Origin: a bacterium
GTDB taxonomy: Bacteria > Patescibacteriota > Minisyncoccia > Phycocordibacterales > UBA2100
Direction: 5' to 3'
Assembly: GCA_021781955.1 (NCBI GenBank)
Contig: JAJXVV010000002.1
Coordinates: 138,730 to 171,991 of the forward strand
DNA: 33,262 nt
Each line of letters opens with the position of its first letter. The first letter of the stretch is position 1. This document shows, in pieces, positions 7,365-15,663 of the stretch. The notes beneath the pieces were generated by a model. The model was not told the DNA's origin and did not search any database. It saw nothing but the letters and a program-made list of their open reading frames with translations. The position numbers and the translations under genes are program-made.

Positions 7365-9323
7365 ATGGCTCGGTCGATTGTTCTTTCGAACGGCGAGTTG
7401 GCGGTCGGACTTGACCGCTTCGGCGAGGTGCGCGACCTCTACTTCCCGCACGTCGGCTATGAGGACCACGTACGCGGCCACTATGTCCACCGCATCGGCG
7501 TGTGGGTCGACGGCCAGATGAGCTGGCTCGATGAGGATCCGATGTGGCACATCCAGATCACCTGTGATGAAGATGCACTCGTCGGGCGTGTGTGTGCGAG
7601 CAATCCACGGCTGCAGATCGAGCTTTCGTTCACGGATCTCGTGTTCCACGAACTGCCGGTCTTTTTGCGTCGCGTGCAGGTCAGCAATCTCTCGGAAGGG
7701 AGGCGTGATATCCGGCTCTTTTTCGGCCAGCAGTTCGAGATATACAAATCGCACGGGGGCGACACGGCCTACTACGAGCCCGCGTCCCGCTCCATCATCC
7801 ACTACAAGGGACGCCGCGTGTTCCAGGTGCGGGCGGAACTCGAAGGTGAGCCATTTTCCGACTACGCCATCGGCCTCTCCAATTTCCACGGCAAAGAGGG
7901 AGCTTGGCGCGACGCCGACGACGGCGCACTTTCCAAGAATCCCATCGAGCACGGGCCGGTGGATTCGATCATTGGTCTCTACGCGACCTACGAACAGGGG
8001 CAGAGCAAGGTGTGCCACTACTCGCTCGCGGCCGAACGCTCTATTGCGCTCGCACAGGAGCTCACCGAGTATGTGACCCGCAAGGGCATGGAGTACCTGA
8101 TGGCGTCGACGGAAAAATATTGGAAGTCGTGGGTAGCGAAGCTCATGCCCGCAGATACCGCCGATCTGGAACTTGCGCATATTGCGCTCTACAAACGCTC
8201 GCTCATGCATGCGCGCGCGCATGCCGACCAGGATGGCGGCGTCATCGCCTCGCTCGACTCCGACATGCTCCAGTACGGGCTCGATACGTACTCGTACGTC
8301 TGGCCGCGCGATGCGGCGTTCCATGCGCTCGGCTTCATCATGGCCGGGGAGCCCGCGATTGCGAAGCGTTTTTTCGAGTTCGCGGCGGGATTGGTCACGC
8401 AGGGCGGCTATCTCATGCATAAATATCTACCGGACGGCTCGCTCGGCAGTTCGTGGCACCCTTGGATACGCGACGGCAAGCTCCAGCTTCCGATACAGGA
8501 GGACGAAACGGCGCTCGTCGTGTATGCGCTCGAGCGCTATGTGGAAGCGACCGGCGACGTGGAACTCGCGCAGTCGCTCTACGAGCCGCTCGTCGAACGC
8601 GCCGGTCGCTTCATGACGCAGTACCGCGACCGTCGCGGCTTGCCCGATCCTTCGTATGATCTGTGGGAAGAGAAGCGCGGCATTTCGACCTTCACCTCCG
8701 CGACGGTGTATGCCGGGCTCATGGCCGCCGCGCAGCTCTCTCGCGTCCTCGACAAGCACGACAAAGAAACGCTCTATCGCAATGCTGCGGAAGAGGTGCG
8801 CAGGGCGATACTTGAGCAATTGTGGGACGAGAAAGAGGGGGTCTTCGTCAAACTGCTGCGCTCAGACGGTACGACAGATCGCACGCTCGACGTCTCGAGC
8901 GCGTACGCGGTATTCGCGTTCGGCATTCTGCTGCCAGACGATGCGCGTCTCACGCGCGCGTGGGAGGCGACCGCGCGGAGGCTCAGTTTCGGTATCGAAG
9001 CGGGCGGTCTCGCACGCTACGAGGGCGACCAATATTTCCGAACCGAGCACGACCCCGCCGGTAATCCGTGGATACTCACGACGCTCTGGTACGCCGAGTA
9101 CCTCATCGCGCGCGCCAAGACAAAAGAGGAGCTGCGCCGTGCTCGCGACATCTTCACCTGGGTCGCCAAGCACGCCGAACTCTCCGGCATCCTTCCCGAA
9201 CAGATCGATCCGAAGACCGGCGCGCCGCTCTCCGCGACGCCCTTGGCCTGGAGCCACGCGGGGTATCTTATCGCGGTGCAAACGTACTTGCGCAAGTTCA
9301 AAGAGTTGGCAAATGTGAAGTGA
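7365..9323 (+). CDS. GH15 glucoamylase-family exo-hydrolase
   Basis: 652 residues from ATG, three bases after the GH57 stop. The N-terminal half (about 1-260) is the beta-sandwich domain of prokaryotic glucoamylases; the C-terminal half is the (alpha/alpha)6 barrel with YVWPRDA (311-317), the general acid in DLWEEKRG (E435/E436) and the general base in LPEQID (E612). This is the normal two-domain size for the bacterial/archaeal family. No signal peptide is visible, so the enzyme should release glucose from internal alpha-glucan or maltodextrin. Other GH15 members are trehalases or glucodextranases, so specificity is inferred from the amylase and glucokinase-like neighbours. Its TGA (9321-9323) directly abuts the TATACT box of the next gene. 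Confidence 0.9.
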   Translation: MARSIVLSNGELAVGLDRFGEVRDLYFPHVGYEDHVRGHYVHRIGVWVDGQMSWLDEDPMWHIQITCDEDALVGRVCASNPRLQIELSFTDLVFHELPVFLRRVQVSNLSEGRRDIRLFFGQQFEIYKSHGGDTAYYEPASRSIIHYKGRRVFQVRAELEGEPFSDYAIGLSNFHGKEGAWRDADDGALSKNPIEHGPVDSIIGLYATYEQGQSKVCHYSLAAERSIALAQELTEYVTRKGMEYLMASTEKYWKSWVAKLMPADTADLELAHIALYKRSLMHARAHADQDGGVIASLDSDMLQYGLDTYSYVWPRDAAFHALGFIMAGEPAIAKRFFEFAAGLVTQGGYLMHKYLPDGSLGSSWHPWIRDGKLQLPIQEDETALVVYALERYVEATGDVELAQSLYEPLVERAGRFMTQYRDRRGLPDPSYDLWEEKRGISTFTSATVYAGLMAAAQLSRVLDKHDKETLYRNAAEEVRRAILEQLWDEKEGVFVKLLRSDGTTDRTLDVSSAYAVFAFGILLPDDARLTRAWEATARRLSFGIEAGGLARYEGDQYFRTEHDPAGNPWILTTLWYAEYLIARAKTKEELRRARDIFTWVAKHAELSGILPEQIDPKTGAPLSATPLAWSHAGYLIAVQTYLRKFKELANVK

Positions 9324-9329
9324 TATACT
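9324..9329 (+). promoter_or_regulatory. Extended -10 box (TGA-TATACT) of the isomerase gene, leaderless
   Basis: TATACT begins immediately after the TGA stop of the glucoamylase gene; the stop itself supplies the TGn of an extended -10. Six bases (TTTCGT) separate the box from ATG 9336, so transcription would start at the A of the ATG. Confidence 0.6.
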
Positions 9330-9335
9330 TTTCGT

Positions 9336-9914
9336 ATGGCATTCGAACCTTACGCAGCCCGGACGCATGAAAAGATGCTCGACGTGTTGATGGACCCGTC
9401 CGCCGAGGGTCCCGCTATTCATTACTACATGATCCGCGGCGGCTCCGACAAGCGCAACGTGACGGTCTGGGAGGCGGGCACCGTGGGCGGCGAGTACATC
9501 AAGACCTACGGCCACTACCATGTCGATGACCTTCCCGAGACGTACTGGTTCGTTGCCGGAGAGGGTGTCGCGCTCTTGCAGAAGATGGCTGTGATAAACG
9601 GCGTGCCGCAAGAGGACGTGCTCGATGAGTTTAAGGCCATTCGCGTGAAGGCGGGCGATGTGCTGCATATCCCGCCGCGCTACGGGCACCTCGTCGCCAA
9701 CGTCGGCAAAGAGTGGTTCGTCACGATCGACGACTCGCCGGTCGCCACTGGCGACTCGGCCTCGATGCCCGCGCATGCCGATTACCGCGCGGTGCAGCGC
9801 ATGCGCGGGTTCGCGTATTATGTGGTGGAAAAAGACGGCGCACCGGCGCTCGAGAAGAATCCGCTCTACAAGGAGATACGAACGGCCGACCTCGGCGGCA
9901 TACCTCTCGCCTAA
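9336..9914 (+). CDS. Cupin-type (archaeal-type) glucose-6-phosphate isomerase
   Basis: 192 residues, a single cupin barrel. The metal ligands are visible as H60 and H62 in TYGHYHVDD, E68 in LPETYW, and H118 in PPRYGH. The surrounding YW-VAGEG and AGDVLHIPP segments are typical of PF06560, the archaeal-type phosphoglucose isomerase unrelated to the classic PGI fold. It would interconvert glucose 6-phosphate and fructose 6-phosphate. It sits between glucoamylase and a ROK kinase, which gives a direct polymer-to-fructose-6-phosphate route. It carries its own leaderless promoter, and the next start follows its stop after one base. Use of an archaeal-type isomerase in a bacterium suggests old horizontal transfer. 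Confidence 0.88.
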   Translation: MAFEPYAARTHEKMLDVLMDPSAEGPAIHYYMIRGGSDKRNVTVWEAGTVGGEYIKTYGHYHVDDLPETYWFVAGEGVALLQKMAVINGVPQEDVLDEFKAIRVKAGDVLHIPPRYGHLVANVGKEWFVTIDDSPVATGDSASMPAHADYRAVQRMRGFAYYVVEKDGAPALEKNPLYKEIRTADLGGIPLA

Positions 9915-9915
9915 G

Positions 9916-10737
9916 ATGTACATCGTCGCGGATATCGGGGGGACGAAGACCCGCGTCGCGGCAAGCGTTGATGGCGCGACTTTCGGCGAGCCGGTCATGA
10001 TGGATACGCCGCTGCGCTACGGCGACGGCGTCGCCGCGTTCATCACGCATGCGCGCGGACTCTCGAACGGCCAAAAAATCGACGGCATCGCTATCGGCAT
10101 CAAGGGTGTCGTCGCGGCGGACAAGCGCTCGGTCATCACCGCGCCGCAAAACATCTTGCTCGATTGGAAAGACCGTCCGCTCGCGCAGGACATCGAGGCG
10201 CAGCTCGGCGCGAGCGTGCGCATGGAGAACGACACGGCGCTCGTGGGCCTCGGCGAGGCGGCCTTCGGCGCGGGGAAAGATCATTCCGTCGTCGCATACC
10301 TGACCGTCTCGACTGGCGTCAACGGCGTGCGCATCGTTGACGGTGCGATCGATCGCGGGCGGGCCGAGATTGGCGGACAGTACCTGCGGGCCGGCGATAC
10401 GCTCAAATCGATCGAGGATCACATCTCTGGCGCCGCGATATCGGATCGATACGGCGTACATCCGAAAGAAATAGACAAAGATTCGCCGCTGTGGGAGGAG
10501 CTCGCGCGCATCACGGCCTTCGGCGTGCACAATATGCTCTTGCACTGGTCGCCGGACATCGTCGTGCTGGGCGGTTCCATGTTCAATGAGATCGGCATTG
10601 CGGTGCCGCGCGTCGAGTATCACGTGAAAAACATCATGCGTAAGTTCCCGACGATCCCGCCGATGGTCCATTCGGTGCTCGGCGAGGTAGGCGGCCTCTG
10701 GGGCGGCTTGGCGCTCCTCGGAAGACTCGCTCGTTGA
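9916..10737 (+). CDS. ROK-family sugar kinase, probable glucokinase
   Basis: 273 residues; start ATG 9916 lies one base after the isomerase stop (a longer frame from 9658 only covers the isomerase). Phosphate-1 motif VADIGGTKTR (4-13), catalytic Asp in MENDTAL (D106), phosphate-2-like motif TVSTGVNG (130-137) and adenosine-region LGGSMFNE. The usual ROK zinc motif CxCGxxGCxE is absent: after AEIGGQY there are no cysteines, so this is a zinc-free member. The position after glucoamylase and isomerase makes glucose the likely substrate, giving glucose 6-phosphate. A hexose kinase of other specificity is possible. It converges on dedA with 12 bases between stops and no terminator. Confidence 0.85.
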   Translation: MYIVADIGGTKTRVAASVDGATFGEPVMMDTPLRYGDGVAAFITHARGLSNGQKIDGIAIGIKGVVAADKRSVITAPQNILLDWKDRPLAQDIEAQLGASVRMENDTALVGLGEAAFGAGKDHSVVAYLTVSTGVNGVRIVDGAIDRGRAEIGGQYLRAGDTLKSIEDHISGAAISDRYGVHPKEIDKDSPLWEELARITAFGVHNMLLHWSPDIVVLGGSMFNEIGIAVPRVEYHVKNIMRKFPTIPPMVHSVLGEVGGLWGGLALLGRLAR

Positions 10738-10749
10738 GCGATCTTACCG

Positions 10750-11343
10750 TTACTTCTGTGGCTCGTGACGGAGTTTCCAGACGAGCGGCACGAGCGACGC
10801 GATGATGATCACGATCACGATGGGGCCGACGTAATTGCCGATGAGCGGCACGCGCACCGCGAGATAGTAGCCGAGGAACGCGATGCCCGCGCCCCACAGG
10901 AGCGCGCCGACGACGTTGTACGCCAGGAAGGTCCGATAGCGCATCTTTACGACGCCGGCCACTATCGGCGCGAAGGTGCGCACGAACGGCACGAAACGCG
11001 CGAGAATGACGGCGTAGACGCCGTGGCGTTCATAGAATACTTTCGCCTGCTCAAGGTACGCGTGCTTGAAGAAGCGCGAATCAGGACGCAAGAAGATGCG
11101 GTAGCCGACCTTCGCGCCGAACCAGTACCCGGCGCTGTCGCCCAGGATAGCGGCGAAGGCGACGAGCGGGATAAGCGTCCAGATATTGAAGAATCCTTGG
11201 CTCGAAAGAAGCCCGGCCGTGAAGAGTATCGAAGCGCCCGGCAGGAAAAACCCGAAGAAAACGCCCGATTCGAGGAAAATGATTGCGAATATTCCGGGAT
11301 AGCCGACGAGCTTCACGAGCGGAATGAGCGCCAGATGATGCAT
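10750..11343 (-). CDS. DedA-family (SNARE-associated) integral membrane protein
   Basis: 197 residues. Hydrophobic throughout, with the DedA signatures ESGVFFGFFLPGAS (near the N-terminus), GDSAGYWFGAKVG, and the FARFVPFVRTFAPIVAG-like segment RFVPFVRTFAPIVAG. Family members are polytopic inner-membrane proteins, some of which act in lipid-carrier (undecaprenyl phosphate) or phospholipid flipping. The start is set at ATG 11343 (MHHLAL) and not at the ATG at 11352, because the latter overlaps a perfect TATAAT box (11351-11356) that is seven bases before 11343. It follows glyA on the same strand after 33 bases but has its own promoter. Confidence 0.88.
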   Translation of the reverse strand: MHHLALIPLVKLVGYPGIFAIIFLESGVFFGFFLPGASILFTAGLLSSQGFFNIWTLIPLVAFAAILGDSAGYWFGAKVGYRIFLRPDSRFFKHAYLEQAKVFYERHGVYAVILARFVPFVRTFAPIVAGVVKMRYRTFLAYNVVGALLWGAGIAFLGYYLAVRVPLIGNYVGPIVIVIIIASLVPLVWKLRHEPQK

Positions 11344-11350
11344 TTGGACC

Positions 11351-11356
11351 ATTATA
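11351..11356 (-). promoter_or_regulatory. -10 box TATAAT of dedA, leaderless
   Basis: A perfect TATAAT on the minus strand, seven bases before ATG 11343. An upstream in-frame ATG at 11352 overlaps the box and would not be transcribed from it, so the inner ATG is the better start. Confidence 0.6.
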
Positions 11357-11376
11357 CTACCGGCGGCCGTTGCGCG

Positions 11377-12720
11377 TTAGCGTTTCGTATCGCCCGGCAG
11401 AGGGTACTTTTTGCAGAACGATCTGATCTCTTTGCGGATAGCGAGCAGTTCTTCGTTGCGCGCCGCTCCCTTCTTGAATCTCGCGATGTAAGCGGCGCGC
11501 TCTTTCACGTCGCTCGGCATGCGGTACGAACCGACCGCGCGGATGCTGCGCGCGATCCACTCGCCAACCTTCTGCATCTCACGCTCTTTCATGCCACGCG
11601 TCGTGAGCGCAGGAGTGCCAAGGCGCACGCCGCTCGGATAGAAGGGCGACATGGGCTCTTTTGGGATCGTGTTCTTGTTGGCCGTCATGCCCGCGACCTC
11701 CATCGCGTCGCTCCCGAATACGCCGCCGCCAGGACCAAAGATGGGGGCGAGGTCGAGGAGGATCAGGTGGTTCTCGGTGCCGTCCGCGACGAGCGTGATG
11801 CCATTCTTTTTGAGGCTCGCGGCAAGCGCTTTCGCGTTCTTCACGATCTGTTTGCCGTACGCGGAGAACTTCGGCGTCGCGGCTTCCTTGAGCGCGATCG
11901 CGATAGCAGCCGTTTGGTGATCGTGCGGACCGCCCTGCAAGCCGGGGAAGACGGCCTTGTCGACCTTCTGTGCAAGGTCAGGATCTTTCTTAAGACCGCG
12001 GTCGGTGACCATGATCATGCCGCCGCGTGGGCCGCGGAGCGTTTTGTGCGTCGTCGTCGTGACGATGTGCGCGTGCGGGACCGGCGAAGGGTGAGCGCCA
12101 GCCACGATGAGCCCGGCAACGTGGGCGATGTCGGCCGCAAGGTAAGCGCCTACCTCGTCGGCGATCTCTGCGAATTTCTTGTAGTCGTATGCGTATGGGT
12201 AAGCGGTCGCACCGGCCCAGATGAGCTTCGGTTTGTGTTCTCGAGCGAGTTTCCGGAGTTCTTCAAAGTCTATCCGGCCATCGGCACGTACATGGTAGGG
12301 TACACTCTTGTAGAACATCGCGGTCGCCGAGACTTTCCAGCCGTGCGTGAGGTGGCCGCCCTCGGGCAAAGCCAGACCCATGATAGTGTCGCCGGGCGCA
12401 CAGGTCGCGAGGTAGACGGCGAGATTTGCCGGTGAGCCGGAGTAGGGCTGTACGTTGACGTGCTTGACGCGGAAAAGCTTTTTGGCGCGTTCGATCGCGA
12501 GCAGTTCGATGTGGTCGATGTGCTCGTTGCCGTTGTAGTAGCGCCTGCCCGCATAGCCTTCGGAATACTTGTTGGTGAGGATGCTGCCCATCGCTTCCAT
12601 GACGGCGGGCGAGGTGTAATTTTCCGAGGGAATGAGCTCAAGTCCTTCGGTCTGGCGCTTCTTTTCGTCGAGTATCGAGCGGTACAGTTCTGCGTCTTGA
12701 TTCTTGATGCGATCGTACAT
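11377..12720 (-). CDS. glyA: Serine hydroxymethyltransferase
   Basis: 447 residues; PLP enzyme converting serine plus tetrahydrofolate to glycine plus 5,10-methylene-THF. Visible features: LIPSENYTSPAV (29-40), YYNGNEHID (61-69), DIAHVAGLI (197-205) and the PLP lysine K226 in TTTTHKTLRGPRGG. The length exceeds the E. coli enzyme (417) by a C-terminal basic tail. It lies 59 bases after tmk in the thymidylate group and supplies the methylene-THF used by ThyA. A TATGAT box (12767-12772, minus strand) could start a leader of about 40 bases; no Shine-Dalgarno is seen in it. Confidence 0.95.
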   Translation of the reverse strand: MYDRIKNQDAELYRSILDEKKRQTEGLELIPSENYTSPAVMEAMGSILTNKYSEGYAGRRYYNGNEHIDHIELLAIERAKKLFRVKHVNVQPYSGSPANLAVYLATCAPGDTIMGLALPEGGHLTHGWKVSATAMFYKSVPYHVRADGRIDFEELRKLAREHKPKLIWAGATAYPYAYDYKKFAEIADEVGAYLAADIAHVAGLIVAGAHPSPVPHAHIVTTTTHKTLRGPRGGMIMVTDRGLKKDPDLAQKVDKAVFPGLQGGPHDHQTAAIAIALKEAATPKFSAYGKQIVKNAKALAASLKKNGITLVADGTENHLILLDLAPIFGPGGGVFGSDAMEVAGMTANKNTIPKEPMSPFYPSGVRLGTPALTTRGMKEREMQKVGEWIARSIRAVGSYRMPSDVKERAAYIARFKKGAARNEELLAIRKEIRSFCKKYPLPGDTKR

Positions 12721-12779
12721 AGAAATTACCGGTTAGGGGGAACGTGATAAGTGGTGCGAACGCTAGATCATACGCGGAT

Positions 12780-13394
12780 TTAGAGCACTGATTGTACGGC
12801 ATCGCGCACGTCCTTCCAAACTTGCTCCTGCGGACGTTCGGTGTTGATAACGAAGGGGGTGCCGAACTCGCCGACATGCTTTTTGTATCCCTTGCGAACG
12901 CGTCGGTGGAACTCGAGCTTCTCGCGATCGAAACGGGTGGCTCGATCGGCGCGCTTCCGTATGCGTTCGGCCGCGATCTCGGGCGAGACGTCGAGCAACA
13001 GGCAGGCGTCCGGCTCGCAGTCCTCGAGCACGTGTGCGGAAACGTCCCGGTAGAGCCCCAAAAGTCCGGGACGTCGTCTGCCGTAGACTTGGTAGGCGAT
13101 AGAGGAGAGACTGAAACGATTGCACACGACCGTCTTGCCGGCTTTGAGTGCAGGGCGGATGATCTGTGCAACAAGCTCCGCGCGCGAGGCGAGGAAGAGC
13201 AACAGTTCCGTCTTAGCATCGATATGCTTTGAATCGTCCGACAGCAGAAGATCGCGCACGCGTGTCCCAAGTGGCGTGCCGCCCGGGTCTTGCGTGTACA
13301 CGAACGCGGGGAATTCTTTCTTGAGACGTTCGATATGGGTCGTTTTGCCCGACCCGTCGCCGCCTTCGAGGATGATGAATGTTCCTCGAGCCAT
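12780..13394 (-). CDS. tmk: Thymidylate kinase
   Basis: 204 residues from ATG 13394 (the open frame extends further upstream but only overlaps thyA). P-loop GGDGSGKTT (11-19), then DPGGTPLGTRVRDLLL, NRFSLSSIAYQ, and a LID-like basic region. It phosphorylates dTMP to dTDP. Two small oddities: the usual (R)EPGGT is QDPGGT, and the usual DRF/DRY motif is NRF, so two acidic positions near the substrate site are changed. The start is five bases after the thyA stop, so the two genes are co-transcribed. Confidence 0.9.
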   Translation of the reverse strand: MARGTFIILEGGDGSGKTTHIERLKKEFPAFVYTQDPGGTPLGTRVRDLLLSDDSKHIDAKTELLLFLASRAELVAQIIRPALKAGKTVVCNRFSLSSIAYQVYGRRRPGLLGLYRDVSAHVLEDCEPDACLLLDVSPEIAAERIRKRADRATRFDREKLEFHRRVRKGYKKHVGEFGTPFVINTERPQEQVWKDVRDAVQSVL

Positions 13395-13399
13395 GGTGA

Positions 13400-14362
13400 T
13401 CAATCGGGTTTGTTGTCCAAGTTGCGGAAGCCGGCGACCGTGAGCTCGGCACGGATGGGCGGATGGGCTTCGTAGCCGGCCAACGCCACGTGCTCGGGGC
13501 GGAACGCATCGAGGCTCGTCGCGGCGTCGCTTATCCTGATCGTCGGAAATGGTTTCGGGTCGCGGGAGAGCTGCTCTCTCACCGCTTCGATATGATCTTC
13601 GTAGATGTGCGCGTCGCCGAACGTGTGGACGAATTCGCCCGCTTCGCGTCCAAGTATCTTCGCGACGATGTGCGCCAGGAGCGCATAGCTCCCGATGTTG
13701 AACGGTACGCCCAGGAACATGTCGGCGGATCGCTGGTAGAGCTGGAGGCTCACCTTGCCGTGCTTGATGTTCATCTGGTACATGTTGTGGCAAATGGGGA
13801 AATGGTTGACCTCTTCCGGTTTTGCCATCGAGTAAAGGTACTCCGGGTTCCATGAGGTGACGATCGCGTTGTGGCAGCTCGGGTCCTGCTTGAGCTCGTT
13901 GATCGCCCACGCGAGCTGGTCGACGCCGCGGCCGTCCTTGGCCGGCCAGCGCCGCCACATTTCGCCATAAATGTGGCGCAGCTCGCCCCACTCGGCGGCG
14001 AACGCCTCATCCGAGGCTATCTTCGCGATGAACTCGTCCTTCGTGAGCGCGGGCAGGCCGCTTCGCTTTGCCTTCTCCGCGTACATTCGCCACGGATAGT
14101 CGTCCCAAATGTGCACGCCGTTATCGACGAGGTATTTGATATTGCTCTGGCCGGACATGAACCAGTAGAGCTCCTGCAAGACGCCTTTCCAGTAGACCTT
14201 TTTCGTCGTGAGCAGGGGGAAACCCTGCGAAAGGTCGAACCGTATCTGCCGGCCGAACACGCTGTAGGTTTTCTTGCCGTGGCCCGCGTCTACCTGCTCC
14301 TCGCCGTGCTCAAGCACTTCCCGCAAGAGGTCGAGGTACTGGTGCTCGGGATGCCGGTCCAT
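13400..14362 (-). CDS. thyA: Thymidylate synthase (ThyA type)
   Basis: 320 residues. It methylates dUMP to dTMP with methylene-THF. Catalytic C191 in FPICHNMYQ; QLYQRSADMFLGVPFNIGSYALL (206-228) includes the dUMP-recognising Asn in FNIGSYA; IWDDYPW and YGEMWRRW mark the folate side. Two departures from the usual family: the SRRIIVSAWN segment that gives two phosphate-binding arginines from the partner subunit reads SCHNAIVTSWN (162-172), and the C-terminus extends beyond the normal end to NLDNKPD. A TATACT box with TGA in front is six bases from ATG, so the gene is leaderless although it follows dcd by only 22 bases. Confidence 0.92.
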   Translation of the reverse strand: MDRHPEHQYLDLLREVLEHGEEQVDAGHGKKTYSVFGRQIRFDLSQGFPLLTTKKVYWKGVLQELYWFMSGQSNIKYLVDNGVHIWDDYPWRMYAEKAKRSGLPALTKDEFIAKIASDEAFAAEWGELRHIYGEMWRRWPAKDGRGVDQLAWAINELKQDPSCHNAIVTSWNPEYLYSMAKPEEVNHFPICHNMYQMNIKHGKVSLQLYQRSADMFLGVPFNIGSYALLAHIVAKILGREAGEFVHTFGDAHIYEDHIEAVREQLSRDPKPFPTIRISDAATSLDAFRPEHVALAGYEAHPPIRAELTVAGFRNLDNKPD

Positions 14363-14368
14363 AGCGCG

Positions 14369-14374
14369 AGTATA
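14369..14374 (-). promoter_or_regulatory. Extended -10 box (TGA-TATACT) of thyA, leaderless
   Basis: On the minus strand TATACT is followed by six bases (CGCGCT) and then ATG 14362; TGA precedes the box, giving an extended -10. The same architecture occurs at 9324 before the isomerase gene. Confidence 0.6.
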
Positions 14375-14384
14375 TCACTGGCGA

Positions 14385-14939
14385 CTAGCGCTCCTTTTTC
14401 TTCTTCGCGGGTACGAAATGTTTCCAATTGTCCTTTGCGAAGCGGCCACTCTGGCGATAGCTCTGCTTGGTGGGCGAGGAGAGCATTGAGAAGGTAATCT
14501 GCGCTATCTCCATGCCCGGCCGCAAAATGATGGGCACGGTACTCTGGTTGGTGATCTCGAAGGTGATGTTGAGGAAGTGGCCCGGGTTGATGATGCCGGC
14601 GGTGTTGTGGACCATGAGTCCGATGCGTGCGAGCGAGCTTTTGCCGCCCACCTGGATAAGGTAGTGATCGGAGCCAAAGTACTCCTTTGACATACCGAGC
14701 ACGGACATGCCTGGGTGCAGCACGAACTCCGCGCCGTCCCTCACGATCGTTTCGCGGGTCTTCGCGTAGACACGCTTCACCGGGTCGACGAAAACGGTCG
14801 CACTCCCTTCGTTCTCGATGAATTTGTTGCCGAGGCGGATATCGTAGCTTGCGGGCTGGAGCTGGCGAACGTTGAACGGCTTGAGCGTAATGAGTCTCTG
14901 CTTCACGTGCTTCTGGATATCGACGTCGGAGAGGAACAT
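14385..14939 (-). CDS. dcd: dCTP deaminase (Dcd/DUT family)
   Basis: 184 residues. Trimeric dUTPase-like fold: QPASYDIRLGN (27-37), GGKSSLARIGLMVHNTAG, INPGHFLNITFEITN (with the Glu at the position of the catalytic Glu of dCTP deaminases) and a tail rich in lysine. It would make dUTP, or dUMP directly if bifunctional; no separate dUTPase is present in the window, so a bifunctional Dcd would close the route to ThyA. It starts seven bases after the CYTH gene stop. Confidence 0.85.
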   Translation of the reverse strand: MFLSDVDIQKHVKQRLITLKPFNVRQLQPASYDIRLGNKFIENEGSATVFVDPVKRVYAKTRETIVRDGAEFVLHPGMSVLGMSKEYFGSDHYLIQVGGKSSLARIGLMVHNTAGIINPGHFLNITFEITNQSTVPIILRPGMEIAQITFSMLSSPTKQSYRQSGRFAKDNWKHFVPAKKKKER

Positions 14940-14946
14940 ACGCTGG

Positions 14947-15657
14947 TCACTCTATGGTAAAGACTGTATCAGTTCCGTAGTAATCCTGCCAGTGAGCGTT
15001 GTAGTGGGCGAACATGCGCTCGAGACGGTCTTGCGGCAATTCTTGGACTTTAAGCCTTTCCATGAGTGCGCGCACGTCGTGCTCGGCATTGGCCACCTGA
15101 TCGGCGTTCTCGACGATACGCTCGAACTCCGCGAGCCAGCCGTAGCCGGCGTTTTTATCAAGGGTTACGTTGATGCCGAGACATACGTATTCCTCGCGCT
15201 GGCGCGACCACTTGGCCTGATACGCGAAGCCGCACGACATGACGAGCTCGTCGAGGTCCTTGAGCGGGAGCTCTATGCGCTCGTCGAACTCGATTCGGGC
15301 GACGCCGTTCTGGCTCGAATCATCGCCAACGGATGCTTTGACGATAAGGTAGACCGCCTTCGCGTCGTCCGCTTCTTTGAGTCTTGTGCGTACCGAGTGA
15401 TCGGTCGCGCGCGCCGCAAGATCGGCGAGTCTCGCTGCGGCGGCCTTTTCCACGAGCGGTCGTGTCGCGTCGTACAATTGCTCGAGCGGGCTTTTCGCGC
15501 CGCCGTGCTCGGCGCTCGGCTCGAAGTAGTGGTTGAGCTGCCGATTGACCGCGAGGAGTTGGCACGTGGGATCGAGCTTCCGCATCGCTTTGCGCAACTC
15601 CTCGGCACGCTCCGATCCGCCCAGGAGCGCCTTCACCTCGACTTCGTAGGATTGCAT
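14947..15657 (-). CDS. CYTH-domain protein (triphosphate-binding tunnel fold)
   Basis: 236 residues. The N-terminal EVEVKALL (5-12) is the ExExK signature of CYTH proteins; later strands carry RIEFDERIEL, KWSRQREEYVCLGINVTLDKNAGYG with alternating charged residues lining a tunnel, and a C-terminal EFE motif. Members hydrolyse inorganic triphosphate or thiamine triphosphate, or form cyclic AMP (class IV cyclases); the substrate here is unknown. It leads the dcd-thyA-tmk group, which may be chance packing or may hint at nucleotide or triphosphate housekeeping. Its TATACT box overlaps the TATAAT box of the divergent folA. Confidence 0.8.
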   Translation of the reverse strand: MQSYEVEVKALLGGSERAEELRKAMRKLDPTCQLLAVNRQLNHYFEPSAEHGGAKSPLEQLYDATRPLVEKAAAARLADLAARATDHSVRTRLKEADDAKAVYLIVKASVGDDSSQNGVARIEFDERIELPLKDLDELVMSCGFAYQAKWSRQREEYVCLGINVTLDKNAGYGWLAEFERIVENADQVANAEHDVRALMERLKVQELPQDRLERMFAHYNAHWQDYYGTDTVFTIE

Positions 15658-15663
15658 GGGGCC

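Noticed and set aside
8207-8224. 18-base palindrome GCATGCGCGCGCGCATGC in the GH15 gene
   Set aside because: It is centred on a simple GC alternation coding for MHARAHA and is explained by codon use.
5598-8420. A 940-codon open frame on the minus strand opposite the glycosyltransferase, GH57 and GH15 genes
   Set aside because: It runs antisense to three confidently identified enzymes, its translation is Arg/His/Val-rich without domain motifs, and it arises from codon bias in GC-rich genes. The same applies to long antisense frames at 10765-12435 (+), 30138-31592 (-) and 31599-33182 (-).
13953-13978. 10-bp inverted repeat with 6-base loop in thyA
   Set aside because: With loops of this size a 10-bp match can occur by chance in 33 kb, and the encoded residues are ordinary ThyA sequence.
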